Shown here piece by piece: positions 30,656-44,199 of a DNA stretch of 64,000 bases. Both the position numbers and the translations under genes were made by a program. The DNA is from Casuarius casuarius (Eukaryota; Chordata; Aves; Casuariiformes; Casuariidae): contig PTFA01000278.1 in the NCBI GenBank assembly GCA_003342895.1, positions 389,454-453,453 of the forward strand. The letters run 5' to 3'. Position 1 is the first letter of the stretch, and each line of letters starts with the position of its first letter. The notes under the pieces are model-generated. The model searched no databases, had not been told where the DNA came from, and saw only the letters and a program-made list of their open reading frames with translations.

Positions 30656-33600
30656 ACTATGCATTAAGACTGTGTTTATAGCTATGCTTCTTAAAAAAAC
30701 CTGAGCAAATCTTTCATATGGATGTGCTATCTGTAAGGGCTCAATTCAGTTGTCCATAGAGAGGTGTTAGTCCTGTTTGTGCTGCCCTTGGGTACCTTCC
30801 TCAACCTCCACCCGTGGCTCTTAGAGGGTTCAGGTCTCTCAAGCTCTTCTCTGGAATGTGGACCTTTGAGATGACCCTAAAGCAACTCAGAAAACTAGGT
30901 GCTGATATTTAGGTGTCCATAAAGGGGGCTGCCTACTACTGTAGTTTAAGCATGTAACATCGATACTTCATATGAAAGCCTGGAATTTTGCATGTATGAA
31001 AGTAAACAGATGAGGCACCATCAGTGATTTACAAATAATTTTTGCAAAATCTCTTCAAAATTCCCATGGCAGTAACTGCAGTCCTGAGCTTAAGAGAATA
31101 CTCCCATGACCAGCAGTTTCAGCCCAGCCCTAATAAAGCTTGTGTGTAAGTTGCCTCCATTTCAACAAATTGACAAATAGCAATTCTGAGCAAATGCTGG
31201 CCTTGTCTGGAATTTCTCCAGATTAAGAAAAGCTTTTATCAATGGGCTATTAAAAAAAATCCGCCCTCTATCCCCCTATTTTTGTGACATTTTTAAGTTG
31301 AAGAATGCATTCGGTTACAAGGAAGGAGGCACTAGACTTGCAGTTCTGCAGCTCATGGCTTTGCACCAGCCTTTAAACGATTCAGTAACTGACATAGGCA
31401 GGGCCTGGCACGTCCTTTGCTTCCCTGTGACAGCTGAAGACCAAACACCCTGAAGTTTTCAGCTGTGGAGTTTTAGCAAACATATGTTGATCTTACCCTC
31501 TTACAAATAAAAATTTCTTCTGGACTTAGGAGTCAGCTTTCTCTCTTACTGGGCAGACAGTTGGGCCTTCATTTTGCACACAGTGTCTCCTACTAGATGT
31601 TTCTGGAGACACTCCCAGCAGGTTTGGAGGGGAACAGAGGATTCCTCCCTGTTGTACGCTTGGCCTGCATCTCTGCCTGCTACGGATGCTGCGCTGCCAC
31701 GGCTTGCACTTCAGGGTAATTTGAAAAGGGAACTGCATTTTCTGGGGCTCCCCCTCATTTCTGTCTCTTCTGAAGGTCCTTCACACTATTCCTTTTCTTC
31801 TCTATTCTCGCTGCCTTTTAGCAGAGGGGAGGCTGAAGACCATGCTTTCGAGGGGTCCCAATACAGTGGTATGAGCTTGTGTGTACTTTTTAACTCATGC
31901 TGTACCCAAAAGAAATTAATACCTCTTCCATGAGCTTGAAGCTAGACACGTGCTTAGGTAGCCTTTCGAATTTAGCTATCCAAGCAGCTTCAAGATGTGC
32001 AAAATACTTTACCAGCCAAAAGCCTTGCTGAAAATTGCTACTTGAAGAAATTAACATTTTTCTCTCCATGAACTTTAGTTTATAATACCATTATATCACC
32101 TACTGAGAGATCTACTAGAAAATGAGCACAACATCAAGTTTAAACACTGTGTGTTTTGGGACGTTTACTCTGATCATTGATTACTCCTGTCATTTTAGGT
32201 AGGCAGATGATTTGATGTCTATATATCTATTTATCTCTTTCTTGGCACTTTTAGAGTATAAGCAGTTTCTCCACCCGTACCGTAAGGTTTCCAGATGTTA
32301 TCAAATAAACCCATGCTGTCTTGGCAAGGACTACAGCATTCTCTTGCTGCCATCTGGGTTACTAATGAAATCCAATCAGCCTTCTTCTGAGGTGACTTAT
32401 CATTCCAGTGCCTCAGAGTGACTTGTTTTGTGGACGGCAGTCTGAACTGTAACGTCATCTGCATCCTTAAGGGAAAACCCTGCAATCCTGTAATATCATT
32501 GAAAAAGCACCCTGAGAATCCGTGGCTGTTTATAAATCAGAATTTAAAGTATGATTTATGTATTTAGTATGATAAATCATACTAAAATGTACACTGTTTA
32601 TGCCTTCTCTGAACAGTAGTGGATCATAGGTACCACACCTTTTACAATCGCATGGCATATTTTAGAAAGCATATGCATGCATGCTGGAGAGGGTTTTTTG
32701 CACTTACAGCAGAAATATGAATGCACATCACTGAACTAGACCAACAGATTTCAAAATCTTTGTGTGAAATGAGAAATCCAAATTTGTTATTTTTGTTGGA
32801 ATTTAAAAACATTCAGTGAGTACAATCAAAATTTCAAAGGTGTTGAACCTTTACCCCTCAAATGCAGATACTATCCACCAGAAATTATAGGTCATTTGTG
32901 ACTGATGTTAATAAAGGCATNTATATTCAAAAAGAAATNNNAAAAAAATTANTATTAGGTCTATTGTCCTTTCAGTAAAAACCAAAATTTTCTTGTGGAC
33001 ACAGTTTTCCTGTGAGGAATATTGCTACAAAAGGTAACAGAAAAACGATCCAAAACTGAAGCATTTTTTGACAAATTTAAAAGAAAATTCTATGTCTTTT
33101 TATGGTTTTCCATGGAAAGATTAAAAATCAGAGCAAACAGCATGGAAGATAAGTAACAGAAATTCCATTTAAACTTCTTCAGTCATTTAATGGCTGTATA
33201 CATCTCATTATTTATTATTATTATTGACTAAAAATGTGTCCATCTAGTGCTTGCATTAACAACACAGAGAATGAATCTTCTATTTTAAATTCACAGACTA
33301 GTGCCACAAGCACTAGCTGGTCTCTCTTAAANTTTTTGCCAGTATCTTTTTAGGCTGTTTCCCAAGAGCTTTTCTTTCCAATGCTGTTGAACATCAAGAG
33401 CCGTTTGAGCTTCTCTAACAGTCTTTCCAATACAGAGCAGTATTGCAACATTGAATCACTGACACATTACCCTATGTTGGAAAGATCAAGTTGTAGGAAA
33501 AATACTTATTTCAGCCTGTCTCTAGCCAAGGGTGGGAGCCAGGAATGTTTCGCATCTCACCAATATCTTATGTTCCATTAGAAATTGCATTTTTCCGGTA

Positions 33601-35169
33601 TTAAGTAGACAAAATATCTACTCAATCATATGCCTCAAGACAACCATCATGTTATCTTTAAACAGAATTTTTGAAATAGTAATCGTTGATATAATGGTCA
33701 CAGGGATTCCTCTAGATAATATTTGTAAGTAAACTATAGAAAACTAGGAGCACATGAAAAAAGGAAAGGTTGACATATGTGACAGCCAAGAGTGCTCCCT
33801 TTCCAGAAATATTAACCTGCAGTTACTTCTGAAATCAGTGGCATGACCTTAGAGCGGTGGCATGCATGCAAGGGTGTGCATCCGAGGCGCATCTCTACAT
33901 GCAGAGTTGTTGTCTGGAGAGCTGCTCTGCTGAAATATGTTGATGTGCCAGAGAGAACGCACTTAAAGTACTAGGTTTCTGTAATGAGTGATGGAGGTAT
34001 GCAGACAGTAAGGTTTAGTGGAACATGGAAAAGGTGAAGCAGTATGAAGGAGCCAATGGAAAAGAGGGAGATAAAGACGTTTAGTAAGGAGATGGAGTCT
34101 GCACTCTAGCTCAGGTGCTACAGCACTCTAAACACTCCCGAAGAGTCCCGAAGAGTTTCTGTGAAATCTAATCTAATCTGATCTCCTGTGCTTCCACGCT
34201 TCATTTGAAATTGGACCTCCTTGAAACGATATGAGTTCTGTCCATTTAACTCCAACAGACCTGCCAGGTCCACCATCGTGTTCTGATCGTAGCCCCATCC
34301 AGCCTCAGACTGCCCTGGAGCCCCTAGACTCCTTTTGTGAGAGACTAGGACTCAACTGGGAATAGAAACAGATGAGTATTTGCAGAGCTGAGCTATTACA
34401 CAAAGGCCTGAAACAAATATTGCTGCTTGATGGGAGACAATTGAGTTTGTTTTTTAGCTGTTATTTGTGCATTGCTGCAACAAAAAAGAGGCCTGAGAGG
34501 TGCAAATTTTCTGTGAAAGTTTCTTCCTCCTTAACAGAAGCCAGCTATTGCCCCTTGACACACTACAACTCTAATGACACAGTACATCCTGCTCTAAGGT
34601 AGGACTCTAACATCATTGTACATCGCCGTGCTAATAGAGCTGCTCAGCCTCCCGATCTGCATCCAGCTCCCACCAGGACCAGACAAACAAGCTTGCATCT
34701 CACTCCCTTGCCCAGGTAAGACTCAGCCCTCAGGGATGTTCCCTGACATTGCCCACTCTGTCAGTGGGCAAAGATAGACCGTGNTTCTTGANCCAATTTG
34801 TTCCAAAGGGCCTTTCNTTCCTCTNTGTAACCATGGCACAATAATTATGACTCCAGTCCTTGTTTTCTCGTGGATACACCTGCAGGCATTTAAGGTCTTG
34901 CCAATCCCCAGTATCAACTCTGCCCNTTTGCTGGACATCACTGGTTGCAGGAATGGCATCAGTGAATGTATCCCGGTCCCTACACCACAGGGGTCACAGG
35001 CTGATGTATTAACCAAAGCCACCTTCATCTTTTTCACACTGAAATTTGCTAGAGAGTATTAGCCAGAGCTTTTAGGTTGTAATAGGACTCAAAATGTTCC
35101 TCCTAGGGCACGTAGACTCCTCCTGTAGGCCCCAATGAGCATACGAATGCCTGCTTGATAACCTGGGAA

Positions 35170-35235
35170 TCTCTGTTTTTTGTAGGTCGAAACAGATGAG
35201 TATAATGGCCTCTTCTGACCAAAAAAATCTGTGAA
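35170..35235 (+). mobile_element. Possible LINE (CR1/L3-like) 3' tail fragment
   Basis: The run cagatgagtataatggcc, tcttctgacc and aaaaaaatctgtgaatgaat resembles the last bases of CR1-family elements, which end 'ataatggtcccttctggcc ... atctatgaat'. Short, so assignment is weak. Confidence 0.35.
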
Positions 35236-38200
35236 TGAATTTGATGTCTCTGCCAAAAGCTGTTAGTCTGAGAAGGCCCAAGTTATCAAAAGACTGTTAA
35301 ACTGCTGCTCGGTTTTGTTGTCATCTCCTCTCCCAGCCTCTTTCCAAGTCACAAGAGTCGGAAGCAGAAAGCAGCATGAGAGGACACAGGAAGACAGCTA
35401 GGAAAGCACCTAGGCAGCATAGCTGCCTGGAAAACAGAGCACTCTGTAGTCTGTCCTTGCTAACATGGGCTGGCAAGTTTTACTGAGCGGCTCTTTTTCC
35501 TTAACCTTCCAATGCCAGGAAAGAAAATCTCTCCTCTGGCAGTACCTTCATCAGAGAGGGACAATTGCCTCCATATTTAATGCAGCCCATAATCAAACTG
35601 GCCCATCATTGCTCTGGCTGGAGGTGGAGGTGAGTACAAACCTTTTAGGCTGATGCTATTGGGCCTTTAGTAGACATTAAAGAATCTCTCAGGAAAAAAC
35701 TAATACCAGCCTTGCTTAACAATGAGCTTACAATTAAAAAGGAAATAAATACACCTGGGTGTTTCCCACCTTCAAAAGACTTAAAAGAAAATAAGCTGCA
35801 TTCTAAGTGGTGTTAATCATGCTCAATCTATTTCCCCTCACTGCAAATCAGTGCAGTTTTCAGCTAACAAGAATGGGTGCCCTACTTGAGCCGACAAACC
35901 CTATTCCCCCTGGTAGGAGAGGCACTTAGCATGGCATTACTATCATTACATCCCAAGGTTAAANGCAATGAAACTCCAGGAGTGGCAAAGTCAAATCAGT
36001 TCAATTGTCTGATTGTTCATACTCATGAAGCAGTGAGGCTGGCAGGGGTCCAGCATAAAACTTAGGGCTTTCCNGAGGAGCTCCTTTAAGGTAATTCATT
36101 GCCCTCTACAGTAGCTTAAATCAGAAGGGCTAGAATGGTCACAGTAAATGTGGCTCCTGACACTTCTTAAGAGCAATATTAGCAGATAGCCAGCTGCTAG
36201 GCCAGATGTCAAAGGTGCATTAAGAGCACTTGGTTTTGAGCTAACCCATTCCCGAGAAGTAGAATGGATTTGGCTTTGAGCAATGCAATAAAAAAAGATT
36301 GTGATTAATGAAGCAGTACAACTTAATAAAGCAAGTTGACTCCTGCTTCTNTCTTGCAGGCATTTTCACTGTCCACAAAGCAGTTCTTTTACTTACCAGC
36401 AGGGACATGTAAAATGTTAATCATCAATCTGTGGGCCATTAAAGAAGTTGCTTTTCCTTTCTCAACTTGAAAACCAAGNGGAAAAGATAATAGGTTTGGT
36501 TAACAGAGCTGTTCAGATAATGGAGAATTTCGAAAGAAAGCTTTCATGGAGTCAGCATGGGAGCTTGTTGCCTTAATCCAGCCCTTATTATAACCTGAGC
36601 TCCACATCTAGTTGGGGCTGGAATTTAGGATTGAGATGGAAGGGAAGCAGTCTTTCCTTTCCTGGGACNTTCCACTTCAGCATGGCCTAGGACAGGAAGG
36701 GAAGACGAAAGGATGTTACTCCCCATGCCTTGTCATTTGAGTAGAGGGCACAGTGCCAGCAATATCAAGAGATNATGCCTTTATTTTTGAACTTTCTACT
36801 AAGTAATGAGACCAAAGTCAAATACATGCAATTGCAAATTCAAGGGAGAAGACTAAATAGCACATAGTATTTAATAAGCAACAGATATTNATAGCAAGAA
36901 GTGAGCTTATAGAGCTCTCTTTGCACTCCTTAAAATGTTTGTTAGAACATCATGCACAGAAAACTTTTCTGCATAGATGTGGGCTTGGGGAATTGAAGTG
37001 ACTGACAGTATTTAAAACAGACTTTATGCAGATTGACAAGTCATTTTGCAAACTGTGGGTGAAGGGAACACAAGCTCTGCTGTTCTAAGGGGAGCAAGGG
37101 AGGCAATTACTCCAAACACCGAGAATTACAGGGAGGCAGACTGCTAGGCTGTGACAACCAGAGGGTTCTGGAGATGCCAGCAGAATCAAGAAGCCCATGG
37201 AAAGCTTAGCCCCCCTGGGACCTCAGCCTGGATTCAAGCTACAGGACTATCTTCATTGGGCCTCTAAAGTCCCCTNAACTACTGTGTCTTAATCCTCCAC
37301 CCAGTGTGTGCTCTAATAGGAGACTGTTGAGGTTAAAAAAAAAAACTAGCTGCTCCTTATAGGTACCATGCATTCAGTATCGTATTTCAAAACTTATTAG
37401 CCAAGTAATAAGCTTCAGGAGCTCCAAAAAACCTGTAGCCATACATTGAATTCTGAAAATATAGGACCTGACTCCTTACACCATTGCAATAATTATATAG
37501 TGCTTCAGAAGACTTACCTTAGCATGCCACTGAATGAAACAGCAGGCTCAGAAAACTAGCAGGGTTTGGGTTCAGGTAAATGTAGCTAACTGCAAGGCTG
37601 TGCTTCCTGCATTGTTAGGCTGGAAATAAGATTCCTTCTTCTCTCTTCCCCACCCACTTTGCTTTCCTACTATTTATTTTTTTATTTCTATATGGTTTTT
37701 GTCTTTCCTTGAACTGGATAGTAAATATCAGCAGTTGAGCAAGGACTTTTATTTTTGTACTGTTTGGAGGAATTTTTTTTTTCTCATAACACAGACGCTT
37801 GCAGAAGGAAATGGTAAATTTACAAGATCTGTCAAATTTTAATTGGAAAGCTGGCACCAGCACTGTCTATAATTTCTTCCATGTTGTGGACCCCGCATGC
37901 TGCAATTAGATGTCATTGCTGTACCCTTGGTTTCAATTTTCGGAGAAGAGGGGAGGGATCTCTTTGTGAGCCCATATCTTCCTTTCCACAACTGCACTGC
38001 AAGCATAATTCTAAGCCCTCAGGCAACAGACTCCATTGCTGTGCTCAGGCAGGTAAGTGGCTTGATTCGTGAGGAAGGAATTTGCACCCAAAATGAATGC
38101 TGCAAAACACAGGTGCAGATTTTGCAGTTATTAATCTTTTCCTAACAACTGGCATGATGGTCTCTAAAAACCTTTGCTTTATTTTATTGTTCTTTTTGTT

Positions 38201-41200
38201 GTGTGCCATTGAGTCTGGTGATATTTAACAAAAGAAGAACAAAAATCCAAACTCATGCTACTGGAGTAACTGGTTATGCAAAAAGCAGATATGAGCTTTG
38301 CAAGAAAGTAATGCAGGTTTCTGACAGTTCAAGCCCACCCTCACACAAGTAGCAGTGTTGGGAAAACAAGTGCAGCTACTTCGCAAATCTCGTGCCTGAC
38401 CTGAAACAACAGTAGAAAACAACAGTAGAAAAGGTCTTAGCACCCAAATAGGTACAAATAAAAAGGTTAATTATTGCCAGCTAACAGGAGGTCTTTGGGG
38501 TTGAAAATATGCTTTTTTGCCCTCCATATTGTCTCAGTGGGCAGATGGCTGCTTACTTAAAAGAGCACAAAAAACCAACAGAAGACAGACACTTAATGTT
38601 TTAGCTATTTGATATTTAGTAGGTTTTAGTAGTTTAGTAGTTTTAAGCATGAAAGGAAAAATACCATGTATTTCTCCTGTTTTGCAGGCATGAACAGCCC
38701 ATCTTGGTCCTTCAGTCTTATTTACAATAATTTTAGAGCAAGAAAGATGACAAAGAAAGAAACAAATGTGAGGTGGCAAACAAGAAATTCTGAGCATTTG
38801 AGAGGTTCATAAACAGACTATTGTAGAGGTGCTCAACTGCGTATTACTAGGATGTTGGCTTAAGTATTAAAGCAGATTTCCTTGGAAGTGAAGGCTACTC
38901 ACATACCATGAAATTGTGTGCACTGTTTTGTTCAGGTTTAGGGGGTGAGGCAACAGAGAAGTTTATAAAGAGACCNTGGCAAGGGCTCTTATTCAAGGTA
39001 CAGAATCCCATGAAGAACACACAGAGGATGGTTGATATCTGTCAAGCTAATACATGTATGTGTTGTTTAATATTTTGGCCACCTTCAGTATGTTACATAC
39101 TTTTTGGTAAGGTAACTTAAATGATTGTTTGTTTCATGGAAGCCAATAGGTCATTCTGCCAATGCTCTGGAGAGAGAGCTGCGGTTCAAGTTGCTCAAGA
39201 TAGTAGTGATGAGCTTCTTGTAATGAGAACTGTAGCATTTACAGCAGATATCAACTGGAAGACAGTGTCTCATGTGAAATAGATGAGAAGAGGAGTCACA
39301 AGGGAAGGTCCAGAAGAAATAAAGTAAAACATGCTACCTGGTAAGATTTCCAGTCCTTTTACTCAGGCCTGTACAACATGGTGGCCCACCTCTGGCTATG
39401 AAGCCCATTTGCCTGGCTTTCTAGAAAAACAGTCTGTTTAGAGAGGAGCTAAAGAGTTACTGTAGTGGTGAAAAGTTCCTATATTTCAGCTGCTCCCCAA
39501 GAGGACCATAGAAATTTTAGCCCATGGATAAAAGTGGGATACTTAAACCTCCATGAAGAAACTCCATGGGCAAACAAACTTCACATTTACATTCGAGCAA
39601 TTACCACAGAGCAGCAAACGCAGGAGGGCTTCTTATATGTTTGTTGGTTTGAGTACATGCTCCTCACAATGAAGCAGGAGTTCCCAGCTGTTGCTTCACT
39701 TTGTGGTCTGTCCAAAGCATTGTGATGGAGCTAAGGCTCCACCCAGACTTTCAGACAGGACCCAGGCCTGGATCCCGTGGCAGGCAGTGAGGGTGATAGA
39801 TAAGAAAAGAAATTGGTAGCAGTTGAGGAGTGAGGTCATGGTTAGTGAAATATGTAAAAGGACAGTGGGATATGGGAAAGGAAGCTAAAAGGAGCTCTAC
39901 AAGCAGGCTATGCTCCAGAAGACCAAGATGAGGNTGCATGGTAGAAAGCAGAAGGTCAAGAATGGTAGTATGGAGCATGTAAAATGAAGATCAAGGGTAA
40001 GGGTAATGGTCTGAGACAGAAGTGAAGAAAGTGCTGTATTTCCAGAATGTAGAGATGCTGGCTAAGGAAAGAGATGGTATCAGAGGCTAGAAGAGGTACA
40101 CCTAGGCTTGAAAAAGATATCCCATTATCGATAGAGCAATGCAACAGCAAGCCTTTAACATGCAGATGCAATGCTCTAAGAAAACTAAGGCCAGATGCCC
40201 ACCTAATTGTGATCGGTGTTGGTAAATCAAAATCTTTGCTGGCTGCCCATTAATTAGAATTAATGCATCCCTGATGACTGGCTTCCAGTTCTTCCTCCTA
40301 GAAATCAAACACAGCTTGAGGGAGAAAAGTCCAGAACCTAAAACTCTTCAGTTAGTGTCTTCATGCCCCCATGGATCTGGACCAATATCCTTATATTTAA
40401 AGGGCATAGAAAGCACAACAATTTCATCTTTATTCANGTAAATAATTGTCTTACTTTAATTAAATGGAAGGGAGAATGTAGGTAGGTGAAAGTAATTATT
40501 TGAAATTTGCTGGCACACAGAGGGTAAACAGCCAGCTGTCTGACTTCTCCCTTGGGAATCCTAAGGATTCCAATTACTGCACATGTTCATGCAGAAGAGA
40601 GACAGTAAATCCATTCTATGCTGATACTTAGCCTATCCAATTTGTTTCATAATGATCTATTATGTACCCAAAGGATAATAATAGAGATGTGTCTACAGAA
40701 ATTTAATTTGAACATCGTAGCTCTCTAGAAAGTCTATTAATTTTAGAATAAGGTCTGTTCCCTGTTTTGGTTTCACTAAATGAAGATTGCAAGTCTGGTA
40801 TACTTCAGATCAAGCACTCTAACCTTAGCTCTGCCCATCACAAAACTATCGGCCTTCTCCTCCGTCCTTTAACAAACTCTCTCAAACCTCAGTACAGCCA
40901 CACAAAATGTATGGAAGCAGTTGGCACTTCTGAACAGGCACATTTGCAATGATCCTAATTTGGTCTATGCTCTNTGATTGAAATATTTTGGTAGGGGTAA
41001 AGTGGATGAGTCAATGATGTCTTGAGTCAATGACACAGAGCAGGGCTGGAGGGCACAGATTTTCTAACTTGTCGGAGAGGTACTTTTCTTATTTTTACCT
41101 TAAGTCTTTTCCAGTGATTATATATTCATATTTTATCACAGTGTGCTTCAATCACCTAGGTAACATTTGNGGCCTCATCCATAAGTTATAAGTTTATACA

Positions 41201-42904
41201 AAGGAAATACTAAACATCCACGGAGGGATTAGCCAAGTACAAAACATATATGAGAGTTTGAGTTTCTAACGGGGCTTGAAGCAGGAGCTTTTCTTTGGCT
41301 ATGGGTGAGAGTGGATCACACAATACAAGATATTTGACATAGTATTTGTCACATTGTGGGATGCAAGAGAGAAGAGCATTTCTATTTCTGGAACNAAGCA
41401 AGATAATGAACATAAATTAGCCTGAAACTAAGGCTGGTGTTCTTTTAAATGTGGAACACTTTATCATTTTGCATACTGTGACTTTACTGTTAATATCCTT
41501 TCTTTCTGGCTGGTATTGCCGATCATGCTTGTAGCTGGAATGGGTACATGCTTCTCAGACCAATGGCAAAGGAGCTGAAAGGGATAGTATTTTTATAGAT
41601 GCTATCTGGGATTTCCCGTGACTCAGGTCTGTTACTTTGCACACATAAAAATGGCCTTACAATATGTCCTATTCAGAAAAGGTATCTTAGGTAATCTTGA
41701 AATCAAAACAACCCAGAAAATCATCTAGGTCCACAGAAGCCAAGAAAGTCAGGTTTAGCTGATGGAAGAGGACCACTGGCATCCATGCAGACTGGATCAC
41801 AGAGGCTAAACTCCCACTGTATAATTAAGGAGGCTAAGAAGCAGACTGACTCAGATATCCTACTGGAAATACTTGTGCTGNGTGTGCTTCTGAGGAATCT
41901 ACCTGATGGAAAGTAATTCAGTACTCCAGTAGTGGTGCCTCCACCCGCCTAAAAGTCAAATGTTAGGTTAATTTCATGCCTGGCTTGGTACNAAACCTAA
42001 TACATTGTCATTATTATAAGATTTGATATGGATTCTGAAGGGTATTTAGACATTAACTGCTGCAGGGATTTTAACCACCTTNATAATTATGGTGATCTTA
42101 TGCTGTAGGATGGACAGAAGGAGATACACTGTTTTAAATATCTTTGGGTCTTTATTGGGAAGTCTTTTTTCGGGTGGAATGAATGGCATTTTGCATTTTT
42201 GGCAATTTTTGTAGGACTCAAACTACGAATCCAGGTGGGTCTTAAGGGAGAGAGAGGCAACAAAGTCAGAGAGGTGATAGATGGGTAGGCAAACAGACAT
42301 TTTCTTGGANACTGAAATATGGGTTGAAATCCTAGCTCCACCAAGGTCAATGGTAAAGCTGCAGATTTGATTCAGGCCAGATTTTCACCAAGCACTGTGT
42401 AAAAATAATGTCTCTTTAGTGAGGAGCATAGAACTCTGAATGACAAACCCTGCATTTGAGGCTGCGGTAGGACAGTAGAATAGGATGGGGACTTCACATG
42501 TCAATTGTCAGAGATGCCAGACAGCCCAGCCCAGGACTGGTGGTGGGTGACCTGAGGAATTGCAGCTGCCAGGTCCAGCTTCCTATTCACGTTCATAAGA
42601 AGTCATTTGAAGCCTATATGTGCTAGCCAGANGTTAAGCTCTGACATGGTTTGCTGCTCAGATTTTCCTGAGGTACCTGTCAGCCTCTGCTTGATGTTCA
42701 GATATCATCAACTTTCAACTTGCTGGCCTAATTTAAATTTCTAAATTCAGATGGCAGAGAGGGAGCAATAATTGAGATCATATCCTGCTAACACCTCTTA
42801 TAACGGAGTCGAGTGAGGTTAACCACAGATCCAGACTGTGTCTGGGGCATTGCACTTGTTTATTGCTCAGGACACAACAGGATCATTTACTTCTCCAATT
42901 CAAG

Positions 42905-44150
42905 AGAGTCATATGAGGTCAGTTACTGCCTTAAGGAATTATCCAGTGGCAATGTGAAATTAAATACTAATTTATGACCCACATTTGGCTCAGGGGTCAG
43001 GAGTCCAAAGGTCAATTACTGCCCCAATTTGCTATTCAGCAAACATCTGTGAAAGTTACTTATTGAACTGAGTTTAGCTGAAATGAACCATCACTACCAT
43101 CTTTATCGTGATGATATTAAGTCCCACAGATCCATGTTCCTTCTCCCTGGATCATCTGACATCATCTATGGCCAGAGTTGGGTACTTGGAGGTCAATGCC
43201 TGCCCTAGTTTACAGCTCAAAGGTCAATGAAGCCCTAATTTGCTGTACAATGATGTCCTCCAAATGTTAGTTATTCCTGAGGAATACGTGTATGGATCAA
43301 ACAGGGACCATTGTTGCCCCATTTTCACACTTAGGCAGACTGCTGGGCCCACCTGCCCAAAATGTTATAAAGGGTTCAATACCATTTAAACATTTCCTGA
43401 AACTGTTGGTCAGGTGCAACAGGCTGTCTAGCTGTGCTGCTCAGGAGCTGCCTGAGGTCANCTATTGAGCCAGACTTGGGTAGGGGAACAAGATGAAGTT
43501 AAACAAATGAAAATTTTCATGCTTAAAGAGACATTTAGGTAAAATACTCCCTCAGTCTTCTGTTTAGGAGATCATTGGAGATCAAACACTGACAAAGTCT
43601 GTGATCTGAGGTTTTCTGAAGTAATATACTGGTACAGTTTTCTGCACAGCTANCATTAAAGGGCAGCCACTATATCTCTTTTCTATTTGGGATTAACTGA
43701 GATTAATTACTGCCACATCTGGAAACAGAGCAGTTAGCTGGGNTCCTGCACAACTGCACTGTCGCGCACATGGAGTGTGGAAATGGAAAGACTACTTTAT
43801 TTTCATATAAAGTTGTCACCTGAGATTGACTGCAGACTGCAGCCATCTCCCTCCTCTGCCCCCCCTTTTAAATACACTACACAGAAAAGCTCAAGAATTA
43901 CATCAATTACTCAGCGGTTCTGTAAGTTTAAGAGCTGCCCATGTTTTGTTGANTGGAAACCATCTGAGGTCAACTGCTGCCCTCTGTTGCATTGTAGGCC
44001 TTTGCAGAAAACAACTGTCCTTGCTTGCCAATCAGGGGTCATCTGAAGTCAACCTTAGTTCAAGGTTACTGGTGTAACCCCCCCCCGCATCTCACAATAT
44101 TCCTCCTCTCTAGAGTTTCAGCTGCCTGAGGTCCAAGGAGCCCAGGTCCA
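42905..44150 (+). repeat. Degenerate left flank of the DR4 tandem array
   Basis: Scattered, eroded copies of the array monomer: gagtcatatgaggtcagtta near 42907, caaaggtcaattactgcc near 43007, ggaggtcaatgcctgccc near 43189, ctgaggtcan near 43451, ccatctgaggtcaactgc near 43959 and ggggtcatctgaagtcaacc near 44035. The spacing is wider and less regular than in the core, and the half-sites carry more mutations. This fits old edge copies of a tandem array. Confidence 0.7.
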
Positions 44151-44199
44151 GCTTTGATCTGGCCCAGCTGCTTGACCTTGGTTTGGCCTGCTGAGGANC

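Larger units (their letters stand above)
28721..42900. other. Intergenic DNA between RORB and TRPM6
   Basis: No gene with recognisable domains or splice structure was found. Open frames up to about 119 residues (for example 31574-31933 +) look like chance. Small features: AATCT pentamer tract and a short duplication (cccgaagagt) at 34136-34185; a purine-biased stretch at about 39760-40110; remnants of short dispersed sauropsid repeats near 29829-29885 and 42325-42390; an old repeat at 30530-30655 and a possible LINE tail near 35170-35235 (separate entries). Confidence 0.6.

Noticed and set aside
31574..31933. 119-residue open frame on the plus strand in intergenic DNA
   Set aside because: No domain, no conserved motif and an overlapping opposite-strand frame; no support as a gene.
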